Below, in pieces: positions 1-11,689 of a stretch of DNA of 64,000 nt. Location of the stretch: contig NC_082688.1 in the NCBI RefSeq assembly GCF_949987515.2, forward strand, positions 78,248,731 through 78,312,730, in the 5' to 3' direction. Positions within the stretch are counted from its first letter, which is position 1, and the number at the start of each line of letters is the position of its first letter. Both the position numbers and the translations under genes were made by a program. This DNA comes from Delphinus delphis (lineage: Eukaryota > Chordata > Mammalia > Artiodactyla > Delphinidae). The notes under the pieces were generated by a model that did not search any database, had not been told where the DNA came from, and worked only from the letters and a program-made list of their open reading frames with translations.

Positions 1-324
1 TGCATACTTTCCTAGCTGCTGCCTGAGGTCTGGCTTCTAATCAGCCTACATCTAGGGGCTGAATATGATCCTCCCAGCTGGGACACTGATGAGTCTTGGC
101 ACATCCTCAAGTATTCAGAGCCACTAAGAACAAAGACAGTGGCTTTTACCATCTCAAAGATATGAGAGGCAGCCAGGACCTCAGGCCAGGCTGATTGACT
201 ACAGGAGAGCAGTTTGTCAAGACTGGAAGATGGGAGCTGATTTATCTAATGAGAGGAAACCAACACAGAGAAGAAAGGAAAATGAAGAAACAGGGGAATA
301 TGTTCCAAACAAAAGTAGAAACTT
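1..324. other. No recognised feature
   Basis: This is A/G-rich non-repetitive-looking sequence ahead of the first L1 fragment. There is no open frame or repeat that I can identify. Confidence 0.4.
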
Positions 325-1105
325 GTTGCTTTCAAACTATACTTTAAAGTGATGGTAATCAAAACAGTAAGGTAGTGGCATAAAAACAGACCCATATGCC
401 AATGGAACAGAATAGAGAGCTAAGAAATAAATCCATGCATACATGGTCAAATAATTTACAACAAATAAGCCAAGAAAATTCAATGGGGAAAGGATAGTTT
501 TTTCAATAAATGGTGTTGGGAAAACTGGATATCCACATGCAGAAGACTGAAACTGTATCCCTAAAACTGTATCTTACACCATACAAAAAAATCACCTCAA
601 AATGGACTAAAGAATTGAATGTAAGACCTGAAACCATAAAACTCCTAGAAGAAAACACAGGGGGTAAACTCCTTGACATTTGTCTTGACAATAATTTTGA
701 GGGGGTTTGACTTAAAAGAAAAGGCAACAAAAGCAAAAAGAAACAAATGAGACTATGTAACACTACAAAGTTTCTACACAGCAAAGGAAACCATGAATAA
801 AATGAAAAGTAGCCTGTGGAATGGGAGAAAATATTTGCAAATCATATATCTGATAAAGACTTAATATACAAAACATACAAGGAATTCATATGACTCAATA
901 GCAAAAAAACAAACAAACAAACAAAAAACAAAGTTAAATCTATATAAAGGACCCAAAGAGACATTTTTCCAAAAAAGACACACAAATGATCAACAACTAC
1001 TTGAAAAGATGTTCAGCATCACTAATCATCAAGGAAATGTAATTCAAAACCATGAGAAGATATTACCTCACACCTGTTAGGATGTTTATTATCAAAAAGA
1101 CAAAA
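325..1105 (+). mobile_element. Old L1 fragment, ORF2 C-terminal part (5' piece of a split L1)
   Basis: The sequence follows the L1 ORF2 region after the reverse transcriptase, with landmarks such as TCAATAAATGGTGTTGGGAA near 505 and AAAACTCCTAGAAGAAAACA near 638. A 66-residue open frame (510-710) is a remnant of ORF2; stops and indels break the rest. It stops abruptly at 1105, where a younger L1 begins, and resumes at about 5260 at the next position of the L1 consensus. It is therefore one old element split by a later insertion. It is more diverged than the inserted L1. Confidence 0.85.
1094..1105 (+). repeat. 5' target-site duplication of the nested L1
   Basis: AAAAAGACAAAA occurs here and again at 5248-5259, on either side of the younger L1. 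This is the duplication expected from target-primed reverse transcription. Confidence 0.8.
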
Positions 1106-2037
1106 GGGGAGACTGGTTCAAGATGGCAGAGTAGAAGAACATGCTCTCACTTCCTCCCTCTTGCAAGAGCACCAGAATCACAACTAACTGCTGAACAATC
1201 ATCGACAGGAAGACACTGGAACTCACCAAATAAGATACACCACATCCAAAGACAAAGGAGAAGCTACAATGAGATGGTAGGAGGGGCGCAATCACAATAA
1301 AATCAAATTCCATAACTGCTGGGTTATGGAATTTTTTCTCACAGTTTTTTCTCACAAACTGGAGAACACTTATACCACAGAAGTCCACCCACTTGAGTGA
1401 AGGTTCTGAGCCTCACGTCAGACTTTCCAACCTGGGGGTCCAGCAATGGGAGGTGGAATTCCTAGAGAATCAGATCTTGAAGTCTAGCAGGACTTGATTG
1501 CAGGACTTTGACAGGACTGGGGAAAACAGAGACTCCACTCTTGGAGGGCACACACAAAGCAGTGTGCTCATCGGGACCCAGAGGAAGGAGCACTGACCCC
1601 ATAGGAGACTGAACCAGACCTACCTGCTAGTGTTGGAAGGTCTCCTGCAGAGGCAGGGGTTGGCTGTTTCTCACTGTGAGGACAAGGATACTGGCAGCAG
1701 AATTCTGGGAAGTAGCCTTGGCGTGAGCCATCCCAGAGACTGCCATTAGCCCCACCAAAGAGCCTGGGTAGGCTACAGTGTTGGGACACCTCACACTAAA
1801 CAACCAACAGGGATGAAACCCAGCCACACCCATCAGCAGACAAGCAGATTAAACTTTTACTGAGCTCTGCCCACAAGAAAAACAGCCAGCTCTACCCACC
1901 ACCAGCCCCTCCCATCAGGAAACTTGCACAAGCCTCTTAGATAGCCTCATCCACCAGAGGGCAGACAGCAGAAGCTAGAAGAACTACAATCCTGCAGCCT
2001 GTGGAACAAAACCCACTTTCACAGAAAGACAGACAAG
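1106..2037 (+). promoter_or_regulatory. L1 type A 5'UTR / internal promoter remnant
   Basis: This leader precedes the ORF1 ATG. Its sequence is unrelated to the leaders of the L1s at 22.9-30.8 kb and 46.8-53.9 kb, so it belongs to a different L1 promoter lineage. CpG density is low, consistent with decay. It presumably once drove transcription from position +1 of the element, as known for mammalian L1. Confidence 0.7.
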
Positions 2038-2860
2038 ATGAAAAGGCAGAGGGCTATGTACCAGATGAAGGAATAAGATAAAACCCCAGAAAAACAACTA
2101 AATGAAGTGCAGGTAGGCAACCTTCCAGAAAAAGAACTCAGAATAATGATAGTGAAGATGATCCAGAGCCTCAGAAAAAGAATGGAGGCAAAGATCGAGA
2201 AGATGCAAGAAATGTTTAACAAAGAGGTAGAGGAATTAAAGAACAAACGAACAGAGATGAACAATACAATAACTGAAATGAAAAATACATTAGAAGGAAT
2301 CAATAGCAGAATAACTGAGGCAGAAAAACGGATAAGTGACCTGGAAGACAAAATGGTGGAATTCACTGTTGTGGAAAAGAATACAGAAAAAAGAATGAAA
2401 AGAAGTGAAGAGACCTCTGGGACAACATTATACACAAAAACATTCACATTATAGGGGTCCCAGAAGGAGAAGAGAGAGAGAAAGGAACCAAGAAAATATA
2501 TGAAGAGATTATAGTCGAAAACTTCCCTAACATGGGAAAGGAAATAGCTACCCAAGTCCAGAAGTGTAGAGAGTCCAATACAGGATAAACCCAAGGAGAA
2601 ACATGCCAAGACACATAGTAATCAAATTGGCAAAAATTAAAGACAAAGAAAAATTACTGAAAACAGCAAGGGCAAAACAACAAATAACATACAAGGGAAG
2701 TCCCATAAGGTTAACAGCTGATTTCTCAGCAGAAACTCTACAAGCCAGAAGGGAGTGGCATGACCTACTTAAAGTGATGAAAGGGAAGAAGCTACAACCA
2801 AGATTACTCTACTCGGCAAGGATCTCATTCAGATTCAATGGAGAAATCAAAAGAATATAG
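2038..2860 (+). pseudogene. L1 ORF1 pseudogene (RNA-binding ORF1p)
   Basis: ORF1p is the trimeric RNA-binding chaperone of L1. The start ATG at 2038 is followed by an in-frame TAA at 2074 (codon 13). The same frame reopens at 2107-2454, with a lysine/glutamate-rich heptad region typical of the ORF1p coiled coil (for example LEGINSRITEAEKRISDLED). A frameshift follows, and the RNA-recognition and C-terminal parts are read in another frame at 2603-2860 (PRHIVIKLAKIKDKE, ADFSAETLQARREW). The extreme C-terminus is lost at the deletion junction near 2858. It is not functional. Confidence 0.9.
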
Positions 2861-2861
2861 A

Positions 2862-5075
2862 TTTTAAAATCCTCAACAAAATACTAGCAAACAGAATCCA
2901 ACAATACATTAAAAGGTTCATACACCATGATCAAGTGGGATTTATCCCAGGCATGCAAGGATTCTTCAATATACACAAATCAAACAGTGTGACAAACCAT
3001 ATTCACAAATAGAAGAAGAAAAACCAAATGATCATCTCAATAGATGCAGTAAAAGCTTTTGACAAAATTCAACACCCATTTATGATAAAAACCCTCCAGA
3101 ATGTGGGCATAGCGTGAACCTACCTCAACATAATAAAGGTCATATGTGACAAACCCACAGCAAACATCATTCTCAATGGTGAAAAACTGAAAGCATTTCC
3201 TCTAAGATCAGGAACAAGACAAGGATGTCCACTCACACCACTATTATTGAACATAGTTTTGGAAGTTCTAGCCACGGCAATCAGAGGAGAAAAAGAAATA
3301 AAAGGCATGCAAGTTGGAAAAGAAGAAGTAAAACTGTGACTGCAGATGACATGATACTATACATAGAGAATCCTAAAGATGCCACCAGAAAACTGCTAGA
3401 GCTAATCAATGAATTTGGTAAAGTTTCAGGATACAAAATTAATGCACAGAAATCTCTTGCATTCCTATATACTAATGATGAAAAATCTGAAAGAGAAATT
3501 AAAGAAACACTCCCATTTACCACTGCAACAAAAATAATAAAATACTTAGGAAAAAACCTACGTAAGGAGACAAAAGACCTGTATGCAGAAAAGTATAAGA
3601 CAGTGATAAAAGAAATTAAAGATGATACAAACAGATGGAGAGATTACCATGTTCTTGGATTGGAAGAATCAACATTGTGAAAATGACTATACTACCCAAC
3701 ACAATGTACAGATTCAATGCAATCCCTATCAAACTACCAATGGCATTTTTCACAAACTACCAATGGCATTTTTCACAGAACTAGAACAAAAAATTTCACA
3801 ATCTGCATGGAAACACAAAAGACCTCGAATAGCCAAAGCAATCTTGGGAAATAATAACAGAGCTGGAGGAATCAGACTCCCTTACTTCAGACTATACTAC
3901 AAAGCTACAGTAATCAAGACAATATGGTACTGGCCAAAAATAGAAACATAGATTAATGGAACAATATAGAAAGCCCAGAGATAAACACATGCACGTATGG
4001 TCAACTAATCTATGACAAAGGAGGCCTGGATATACAATGGAGAAAAGACAGTGTCTTCAATAAATGGTGCTGGGAAAACTGGACAGCTACATGTAAAGAA
4101 TGAAATTAGAACACTCCCTAACACCATACACAAAAAGAAAGTCAAAAGGGATTAGAGACCTAAGTGTAAAACTGGACAGTATAAAACTCTTAGAGGAAAA
4201 CATAGGAAGAACACTCCCTGACACAAATCACAACAAGATCTTTTTTGATCCACCTCTTAGAGTAATGAAAATAAAAACAAAAATAAACAAATGGGACCTA
4301 ATAAAACTTCAAACCTTTTGTACAGCAAAGGAAGCCATAAACAAGATGAAAAGACAACCCTCAGAATGGGAGAAAATATTTGCAAACGAATCAACGGACA
4401 AAGGATTAATCTGCAAAATATATAAACAGCTCATGCAGCTCAATATTAAAAAAACAAACAACCCAATCCCAAAATGGGCAGAAGACCTAAATAGACATTT
4501 CTCGAAAGAAGAAATATAGATGTCCAAGAAGCACATGAAAAGCTCTTCAACATCATTAATTATTTGAGAAATGCAAATCAAAACTACAATGAGGTATCAC
4601 CTCACACCAGTTAGAATGGGCATCATCAGAAAATCTACAAACAACAAATGCTGGAGAGGGTGTGGAGAAAAGGGTACCCTCTTGCACTGTTAATGGGAAT
4701 GTAAATTGATACAGCCACTATGGAGAACAGTATGGAGGTTCCTTAAGAAACTAAAAATAGAATTACCATATGACCCAGCAATCCCACTACTGAGCGTATA
4801 CCCAGAAGAAAAACATAATTCAAAGAGACACATGCACCCTAACATTCATTGCAGCACTATTTTCAATAGCCAGGTCATGGAAGCAAGCTCAATGCCCAGG
4901 GAGGGATGAATGGATAAAGAAGAAGTGGTACATATATACAATGGAATATTACTCAGCCATAAAACGGAACGAAATTGGGTCATTTTTAGAGGCGTGGGTG
5001 GATCTAGAGACTGTCATACAGAGTGAAGTAAGTCAGAAAGAGAAAAACAAATATCGTATATTAATGTATATATGA
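2862..5075 (+). pseudogene. L1 ORF2 pseudogene, RT and C-terminal part
   Basis: ORF2p normally supplies endonuclease and reverse transcriptase. Here the endonuclease is deleted. The surviving part starts within the RT palm (matching NKILANRIQ and IPGMQGF of the copy at 51 kb) and runs to the cysteine-rich C-terminus. The catalytic FADDM region near 3338-3352 is damaged: the reading preceding DDM is disrupted by a stop (GTGACTGCAGATGACATG). Open pieces lie at 3225-3680, 3622-3951 and 4100-4519, in different frames. A ~20-bp local duplication (ACTACCAATGGCATTTTTCA) lies near 3735-3775. Confidence 0.9.
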
Positions 5076-5247
5076 GGAACCTAGAAAAGTGGTACAGATG
5101 AAGTGGTTTGCAGGGCAGAAATTGAGACACAGATGTAGAAAACAAACATATGGACACCAAGGCGGGAAAGTGGTGAGGGGGGTGGTGGTGGTGTGATGAA
5201 CTGGGAGATTGGGATTGACATATATACACTAATATGTATAGAAAACA

Positions 5248-5259
5248 AAAAAGACAAAA
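5248..5259 (+). repeat. 3' target-site duplication of the nested L1
   Basis: This second copy of AAAAAGACAAAA matches 1094-1105 perfectly. The old L1 sequence resumes directly after it. Confidence 0.8.
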
Positions 5260-5845
5260 TATAACAACCTCTAGAAAGGATTTGGGGAACAGGATTTGGG
5301 GAACAGGAATTTGTCCTGTTGGTGGCAATATAATATGATACAATCATTATGGAAAACTGTATCGAGGTTCCTGAAAAAAGTAAAAATAGAATTACCATAT
5401 GATCTAGCAATCCTGCTTCTGGATATATATCCCAAGAAGACAAAATTATTGCCTTAAAGAGATACTGTACTCGTATGCACATTGTTGCATTATTCACAAT
5501 AGCCAAGGTATGGAGGCAACATACATATCAATTTATAGAAATGTGTAAAGAAAATGTGGTATATAAACACATTGGAATATTATTCAACCTTAAGAAAAGG
5601 AATGTATGACATGTACAAGAACTTGGATGAATCTGGAGGGTATTATGTTAAATGAAAAAAAAGCCAGACACAGAGAGACAAATTCTGTATGGTAAATTTA
5701 TATATGGGATAGTTTTTTAAAATTACAGAAAAAGAGAGTTGAGTAGTGGTTGTGAAGGTTTGCTGAGTTGTAGGGCGATATTGGTAAAAATGTATAAACT
5801 TTTGATTATAAGATAAATAAGGTCTGAGGATCTTATGTATAACTA
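5260..5845 (+). mobile_element. Old L1 fragment, ORF2 end and 3'UTR (3' piece of the split L1)
   Basis: This continues the element interrupted at 1105, starting in the region just before TCCTGTTGGTGGCAAT. It goes through the PYDLA-like region (about 5385-5415) and the sequence for GIYYSTL-type ORF2 ends to a 3'UTR of the older mammalian L1 kind (GATTATAAGATAAATAAGG near 5805). A duplicated 14-mer GGATTTGGGGAACA is seen at about 5279 and 5293. The coding frame is thoroughly broken. Confidence 0.8.
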
Positions 5846-5874
5846 TAGGAAAAAACCTACCTAAGGAGACAAAA
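5846..5874 (+). repeat. Orphan 29-bp piece of L1 ORF2
   Basis: Positions 5846-5874 match 3547-3575 of the neighbouring L1 ORF2 with one difference, including the variant GGAAAAAACC. The piece stands in the 3'UTR end of the old L1, where ORF2 sequence is not expected. It may be a template switch or conversion patch, or a chance A-rich match. Confidence 0.5.
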
Positions 5875-6891
5875 ATTAGAGTTTGCACAAATTATAGAAG
5901 GACAGGAAGAGAAAGGGACAGAAGACTGCTTTCAGGAAATATCAAAGTGTAAATATCTCAAGTTTCTACAGTCAATGTATCCAGCTGTAATATATACGAC
6001 ATCATGAAAACTTTCAGAATTCTATAGAAGTTGCTGCTTATGTTCCAAGCTCTCTACTCACAGTTAAATGTGGTTTCAATGCCTGACTACAATGGGTGCT
6101 TCTCAGGAAGTGTCCAAAGTCAAGGGAAGCTGCTTCTGATGTTCTAAACTATCTCTCTGAATTTGCCATCACAGAATTTTGATTTATTTCTCTTCCACTT
6201 TCCAGTATTTGATGAAATACCTCTTACTGGCTGAATCTAAGGGCCAAATTTCTGGAAAGTGCAGTTTCAGGTTTCTCCCTGAAATACAAAGGAGAAAGCT
6301 GAAGGGGGCAGTCGTGCTGAGTTGACTGAGGCAGTTCAGTACAATGATTTTGAGAAAGTGCTGAAATTAGAAGCCAGATTACAGGGAACAAATAAATCAA
6401 TTTAAAAGAAGGAATGCTTGTAAAAATACAAGTCTACTCTTTAGGGAGGTCAGGCAAGCATACAAACTGAAGATGGAAGGGAAGATCATCCTTGCAGCTT
6501 CTACTTGATTTTAGAGGGGGAGAAACTTGTACACAGAATTTTTAAATCTGGGTGATGAGAAAAATTAAAAGGGTAAAATATAATGAGGACAGTTGATAGA
6601 TTAATGCTTGATGTAAAAGGTAAATGAAAAAGATATGAAAGCACAATTAGAAATCAATATTTCAACTGATAAATTCTAACAAGGAACCCATTTTTTTCCT
6701 GTTAATAGAAAATGAGTTCATTTGGGATAATCTCTTGATAGTGCTAAATTAGAATGACACTTACATTGGGTGATAATTTTCTTCAATCTCTTTTGTACCT
6801 CTAAAATATTAAATTATGTAAATATAAAGTGTGACAACAAAGGTACTTACATCTGTGAACTTTCTAATGTCTAAGTGCCAGACAATGTGAA

Positions 6892-6893
<2 letters not shown>
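5875..6893. other. No recognised feature
   Basis: AT-rich sequence without a convincing open frame or a repeat I can name. Confidence 0.4.

Positions 6894-6930
<37 letters not shown>
6894..6930. repeat. (AT)n microsatellite
   Basis: An uninterrupted 37-bp AT dinucleotide run. Confidence 0.95.
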
Positions 6931-6933
<3 letters not shown>

Positions 6934-8228
6934 CTCTAAAAATAAAAACAATATAATCTTAAGCCATAAAAATTTTGTATTTTTGAAATAAAAATACAAA
7001 AATGAGGTTTTGTATTGTTTGCATAAATACCATTTTGGTGCACTGAACTTTCAGACTGTCAAATTACTAAGTAACATGCACAAAAGACACCTATCGCTAC
7101 TGGGGCCCTGTTACTCAGAGGAAAATTAAAACAATGGAGTTGTGACATAGAAAGGATGTGTAGCAAACATTATTTAGAAATCCGAAGTGTTTCTGCATTT
7201 TAATGTGTTTTTGGACAAGGCACTATGGGATTTATAGAGAAGGAAAAAGGAGCTTATAGGATATGAGTTTCTGAGGACAGTTGCGTGTTTTGAAATTTCT
7301 CAAGATCTTTAATGTAGTGGAGTGTTTTAATTCATTAAAAAGAGACAGTTGATTATCATCTGGGACATTGTAACTATCTAAGATTATGTGTCCCTTAGGC
7401 TGGTGTAAAGTCCTAGCTATAGACATTAAACAGGCTGTTATAAAAAAGACATTGATTATGCAAATTTAAATAAAAAGTGAAAGTGTCCAGAAGTTGTCAA
7501 ATGGATAATTCCAGTTCAAAGTAAATACAATTTTCTAAAACTAGTTTTCTAAAAACTAGTGTCTTTACTGTTTGAGGAAAATACTAATACATAGGATGGA
7601 TAATCATCAAAACAGTGTTTCTTAAAATATGTTTGGTGAAAACTTAGTTTAACCCATGCTCTATTAAATATAGTTTCATGAAAGAGTTATATAGCCATAT
7701 ATTAAATATGCTACATACATATGTAACAAATGCATTGTACATATATACATGTGTATTATATATGTATGACTATATTATATATGGTATGAATGTATATAGT
7801 ACATATATACATGTGTAAATACACACATACACACATAAAACACGTTTGATATAGCATGGTCACTAGCAGTTAAAATAGATGTCACCATAAATACCTTATG
7901 GTGATAGTAGAAGGTCTTAGTTGAACATTGGTCCCAATTTAATGAACAAATGTATTTGTGAAATCTTGCATTGTATATACTTGTCTTCCCAATTTATAAG
8001 TAACATTAGAATATTAAAGGATCTGGAAGACCTGCATTTATGGAATATATGTAATTACATTTACCTCTGTGTTTCCTAAAAATATTTGACTTGACAACTC
8101 ATCTATCCTGAAAAATGTTTTAAAACTCTATGTTCTATGAAATTCTCTTTGGAAATTACTGAACTAGAATGGTGTTTCCATTAGATGGTAAGGTTTTTCT
8201 CAGCCTCAATGGACCTGTATTTTGTAGT
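6931..8228. other. Mostly unremarkable sequence; degenerate TATACATGTG-rich patch
   Basis: No gene is seen. A patch at about 7705-7845 has diverged alternating repeats around ACATATATACATGTGTA, present twice (near 7738 and 7801), ending in a short ACACAC run. A small tandem duplication TTTTCTAAAACTAG / TTTTCTAAAAACTAG lies near 7531-7559. Confidence 0.5.
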
Positions 8229-8602
8229 CACTCAAAGAATCAGGATGGACATCATTTGAAATCTGGTTCAGATATAAAGATTGATGACACTCCACACATC
8301 AAGATAATTTGAGATGAAGTTTATTTCTCACATGAGGGACTTGTGGACAGACCTAGGGAGGGACTATCAGATTTGGGATGGCTTAGGCAAAACAGAGGTT
8401 ATAGATTGGGTCTTAATACTGGTGAGGAGGTGAGATTGTAGAAAATTCCCAAGTGGGGGAGGTTTAAATTTCCAGTCTGCACCAAATAAGGAGGTGCTTG
8501 TGCTTGGCCTTTATTATTTGTCTGTCCAGATATGGGGCCAAAGGAGAAACTGAGAGTGAGGCATGAAAAGAAGTCAGCAGTCAAGCATCAATAATGGAGT
8601 CA
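8229..8602 (-). repeat. 3' LTR of a decayed endogenous LTR element
   Basis: This block aligns with 11263-11638 over its whole ~375 bp, in the same orientation, with many differences and small indels. Shared landmarks are AAAAGAAGTCAG, ACTCCACACA and GGGTC(TT)-type pieces. Read on the minus strand it carries an AATAAA-type signal (GAAATAAACTTC near 8318) toward its 3' end and is preceded by a purine-rich stretch (AGGGGTGAAGA, about 8605-8615). This is the expected order of polypurine tract then 3' LTR. The exact family is not recognised. Confidence 0.65.
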
Positions 8603-11262
8603 TAGTCTTCACCCCTGATGTTTGATTGATAACCGAAATGTGCCATCAAAAGATATCTCTTAATTGAAGCTGAATTTAAGTATAAATTTTGGAACCATAT
8701 GCAACCATCTATAATGGAAATGAGAAGCTCTGGAAGAGCATATGCATTCACTCATCCACGATAGTTGAGGAGAGTCAGGAGAAGTTGTCTGCGAGTGCTC
8801 AGGGCGTTTGTTCAAACATCCAAGTGACATTATTGACTTTAACCTGTCGCCTCATTTGTTAGGACATCTGAGTAGCTTTTCCTGTATTGTTTATTCACAA
8901 GCAGCAAGAAGGTTAGTGAGTCAAGATTCTATGTATCCAATCAATAGCAAACTTAATTTTAGGATTTTAATTCCAAGGTTTAGTTGGCTAATAGACCAAT
9001 GCTAGGCTACTATCAGCAACCAAAGCTGCCAGAAAGTATTGCCCCTTATTCAGGACTTTGAGGGTGGTAGTGATGTAAATCATATATTTGCATATATTTT
9101 TGGACAGTTCTTGAGTGGCATCCATTTTCAGAAAAATTGTGTTGCATAACATTGTGGATTCCAAGGGCAGCACCAGTGTCCCACATGGCAGCAGCAGAAC
9201 AGTGTAATTGGCAAGAATACAGTATATGAGGGAACAAGATCAGTGTGGTTTGTTTAGGGGCAGGAGCTCAAGAGAATTTATTTAGTTGCAAATGCAAAAA
9301 GTGCAGGTCAAAATAAGGGGAGAAATCTGAGGCAAAGTAATAAATGAGTTCAAAAAGGCAATAAAACCAATTATCCATGGAGGATAAAACCTTGAACCAA
9401 GAATTTACATAATGCTGTGTCAGTCTTAGCATTAAATTGAGCCTTGGTGTGGGCAAAGACAAGTATGATCTTAACTTGAACCTCCTCAACCTGAGAGTCA
9501 AGGAATTCCCCAAATTAAGAAATTCCCTTAACCTTGAAAGGGAAGCCTTAAATTCAGAATTATTTTTATTGCCGTGCTGCTGGCCAGACAAAATGACCAG
9601 ACCATTGACAATGGCCCAGGAGTCTTAAAGATGGGTAGTTTGGGTCAGTTGTTAGCTAGTGCAGCCTCCAGTGCCAGTACGACTGTCTGGAGTTTGGTCT
9701 ATTGTGCTTAATCTTGGGTTCCCTCCTTATCAAGGATGTTCTAGTTCAGGGATGAAAAGCAGCAGTTCTCTAGTGAGCTCTGTCATGTGTGATTGTTACT
9801 TCTGCCCTTACAGTATATGAACCTATGTACTGTTCACTCAGTTGACCCCAAGAGGCTCCCCAGGTGGCCAAGTAGTCTAGGAGAGAGATGACCTCCTCGA
9901 ACACTGTGATACTTGTTAAGGGATGGAGCACAGGAGAGATCATTTCATCCTGTTGGTAGAATACGCCAGAGAGCCCGGGTTTGGCTTTATCCTGTAAGTG
10001 CAATCTCCATTTCAGCAAGGAGGGCTCTGTGGCTGTGCTGAGTTTGTGGGGTGCTGTAACCATAACCCACGACATAGAGAACAGCAGACTGAAGAGTGCC
10101 ACGGGTTCAAGTCCTATGAGAACCTCAGTTTCTAAGAGGGTCCAATGTGTTAACTAGCAGTTGTTGCTCTAATATCATGAGTCCAGGACCTAAGCGAGCA
10201 GACTTTCCTATGAGAAGCAATGTGCAGCCACCAAGAGTTGTCCAGAGAATCTAAGAAGCATAGGAGCATAGTTAGTTGCAACAGCTTTCTCCATAGAGGA
10301 ATCTCCAGAAGGTACTAAAAGATGGGCCTGCAGTATGGCCATCAGTATTGACTCTCGGGCCTTCTGTTATAAGGGCCCTGTTCAAAGCGGGACGATTTCT
10401 GCGCGACCTCGTAAATAGGCCTCAGCAGTATACGTAAATGTAAAGATGTAAATATGTTGTCTCCAGAAGTCAAAGTGACCTAGCAGGTGTGGGGCCTACT
10501 TGACAGAGGTTGTGCTGACAATGTTAGGAGATGACTTTTAGCTACATTAGGAAGGAAGCAACCTTCAGTGGATCACATGATGCCTAACAATTTTACCAAG
10601 ATGGCAGGTGCCTGAACCATGTGTAGGGCACTAGCCCACCCCTTCTCTGTAAGTGCAACAGTGAGCATTTGTTCCCGTGAGAGTGTCCAGTGAATCTCCT
10701 GGCAGGAGCATGTCATTAATTTAGTGTCATACCTGGGTGCCTGGAAAGAGCTGGTTCACTCTCCTTCTTTTTTTTTTTTTTTTTGACTCTCTTTTTCTTG
10801 ACTAACCTGATGGGCTCATATATTGCACAGGGTATAACAGTCTTTTTCCTGAGCACTCTGTAGAATGGAGGCCAATAGCTGGCTGAGACGCACAGGCAAA
10901 CAATTACAGAGTAAGAGTCTTTTCCCTGAGCCTAGCATCAGTCACAGACACGTGATCCACTCAGCGTCACACAGATAGGTCTGGGCTGAGATGCATGACC
11001 CAGGGATACCTGAAGGACAGCCCAATCCTGTGCTCATCCTTAAGTGCCAAATACCAAAACTTCTGATTTAAGTCAGAACAATTTTAAAAGAAGCTCAAGA
11101 GGACTCGACAAAAGGAGCACAACTCAAAATGCAAGATCACCAACAAGCAGCTGAGCCATCCCATGCACTATGTGCAGAGTAAGCTGAGATCCAGAGGAGA
11201 AAGATCTCAAAGGAGTGGTGGTGACAGCTTAGAGCATCCTCCTGAGTTGCCAGTCATCGTTT
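8603..11262 (-). mobile_element. Internal region of a decayed endogenous LTR element, no intact genes
   Basis: About 2.66 kb lie between the two related LTR-like blocks. On the minus strand there are open frames of 107-110 codons (9268-9591, 9770-10102). I see no protease, reverse-transcriptase or envelope motif in them. The internal part is short for a full provirus, so this is either a deletion product or a non-autonomous element. A primer-binding site could not be assigned. The element is old, judging from LTR-LTR divergence, and is treated as a non-coding relic. Confidence 0.55.
10768..10784. repeat. Poly(T) run of 17
   Basis: A homopolymer inside the LTR-element interior. No SINE or L1 adjoins it. 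Confidence 0.8.
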
Positions 11263-11638
11263 TGGTCACTTCGTCAAAGCAGAATGGACCAACACTTGAA
11301 ATTTCTCAGTTGTCAAGGTTGGTGATACTCCACACACCAAAAGAATTTGAAAGTTTATAACTCATACAAGGAATGCATGGGGAGAGCTGGTCACGTACAA
11401 GCAGGTTTGGGCCCATATGGGCAAAATAGAGGGAATGAGTTGGGCCTTTACAGTGTCAAGGAGGTTGGACTGGGAACATGTTCATGTGCACGGGAGATAG
11501 AAATGTCCTATCAGTGCTAAAGGAGGAGACGAGCACATGCAAGGACTTTCTTATCAGCATCCCTACCTATGGTGCCAAAGGGAAGAGAAAGGAGAGACTT
11601 AAAAGAAGTCAGTGGTCAAACATCAAAATGGGAGTCGG
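11263..11638 (-). repeat. 5' LTR of a decayed endogenous LTR element
   Basis: Partner of 8229-8602 (see that entry), with the same length within a few bases and the same orientation. The polyadenylation signal seen in the other LTR is degraded here (GTTATAAACTTT on the minus strand). The outer edge at 11638 is set by where similarity with 8602 stops. Confidence 0.65.
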
Positions 11639-11689
11639 ACTAATATAACATTGCAAATCTAAGAAAATGTAACTACGAGTATACTACTG

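Larger units (their letters stand above)
1106..5247 (+). mobile_element. L1 retrotransposon with an internal deletion (5'UTR type A)
   Basis: This L1 starts with the 5'UTR motif GGAGACTGGTTCAAGATGG and runs through 5'UTR, ORF1, part of ORF2 and a 3'UTR. It is flanked by the 12-bp direct repeat AAAAAGACAAAA. At about 2858 ORF1 jumps straight into the reverse-transcriptase part of ORF2, so the ORF1 end, the ORF2 endonuclease and the N-terminal RT segment are missing (roughly 1.9 kb compared with the copy at 46.8 kb). This leaves about 4.1 kb. The 3'UTR (about 5076-5247) contains a GGTGGTGGTG tract and differs from that of the 46.8-kb copy. The element sits inside an older L1 and cannot be active. 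Confidence 0.9.

Noticed and set aside
9770..10102. Retroviral gene remnant inside the LTR element
   Set aside because: No protease, RT, integrase or envelope motif is visible in the open frame; similarity cannot be claimed.
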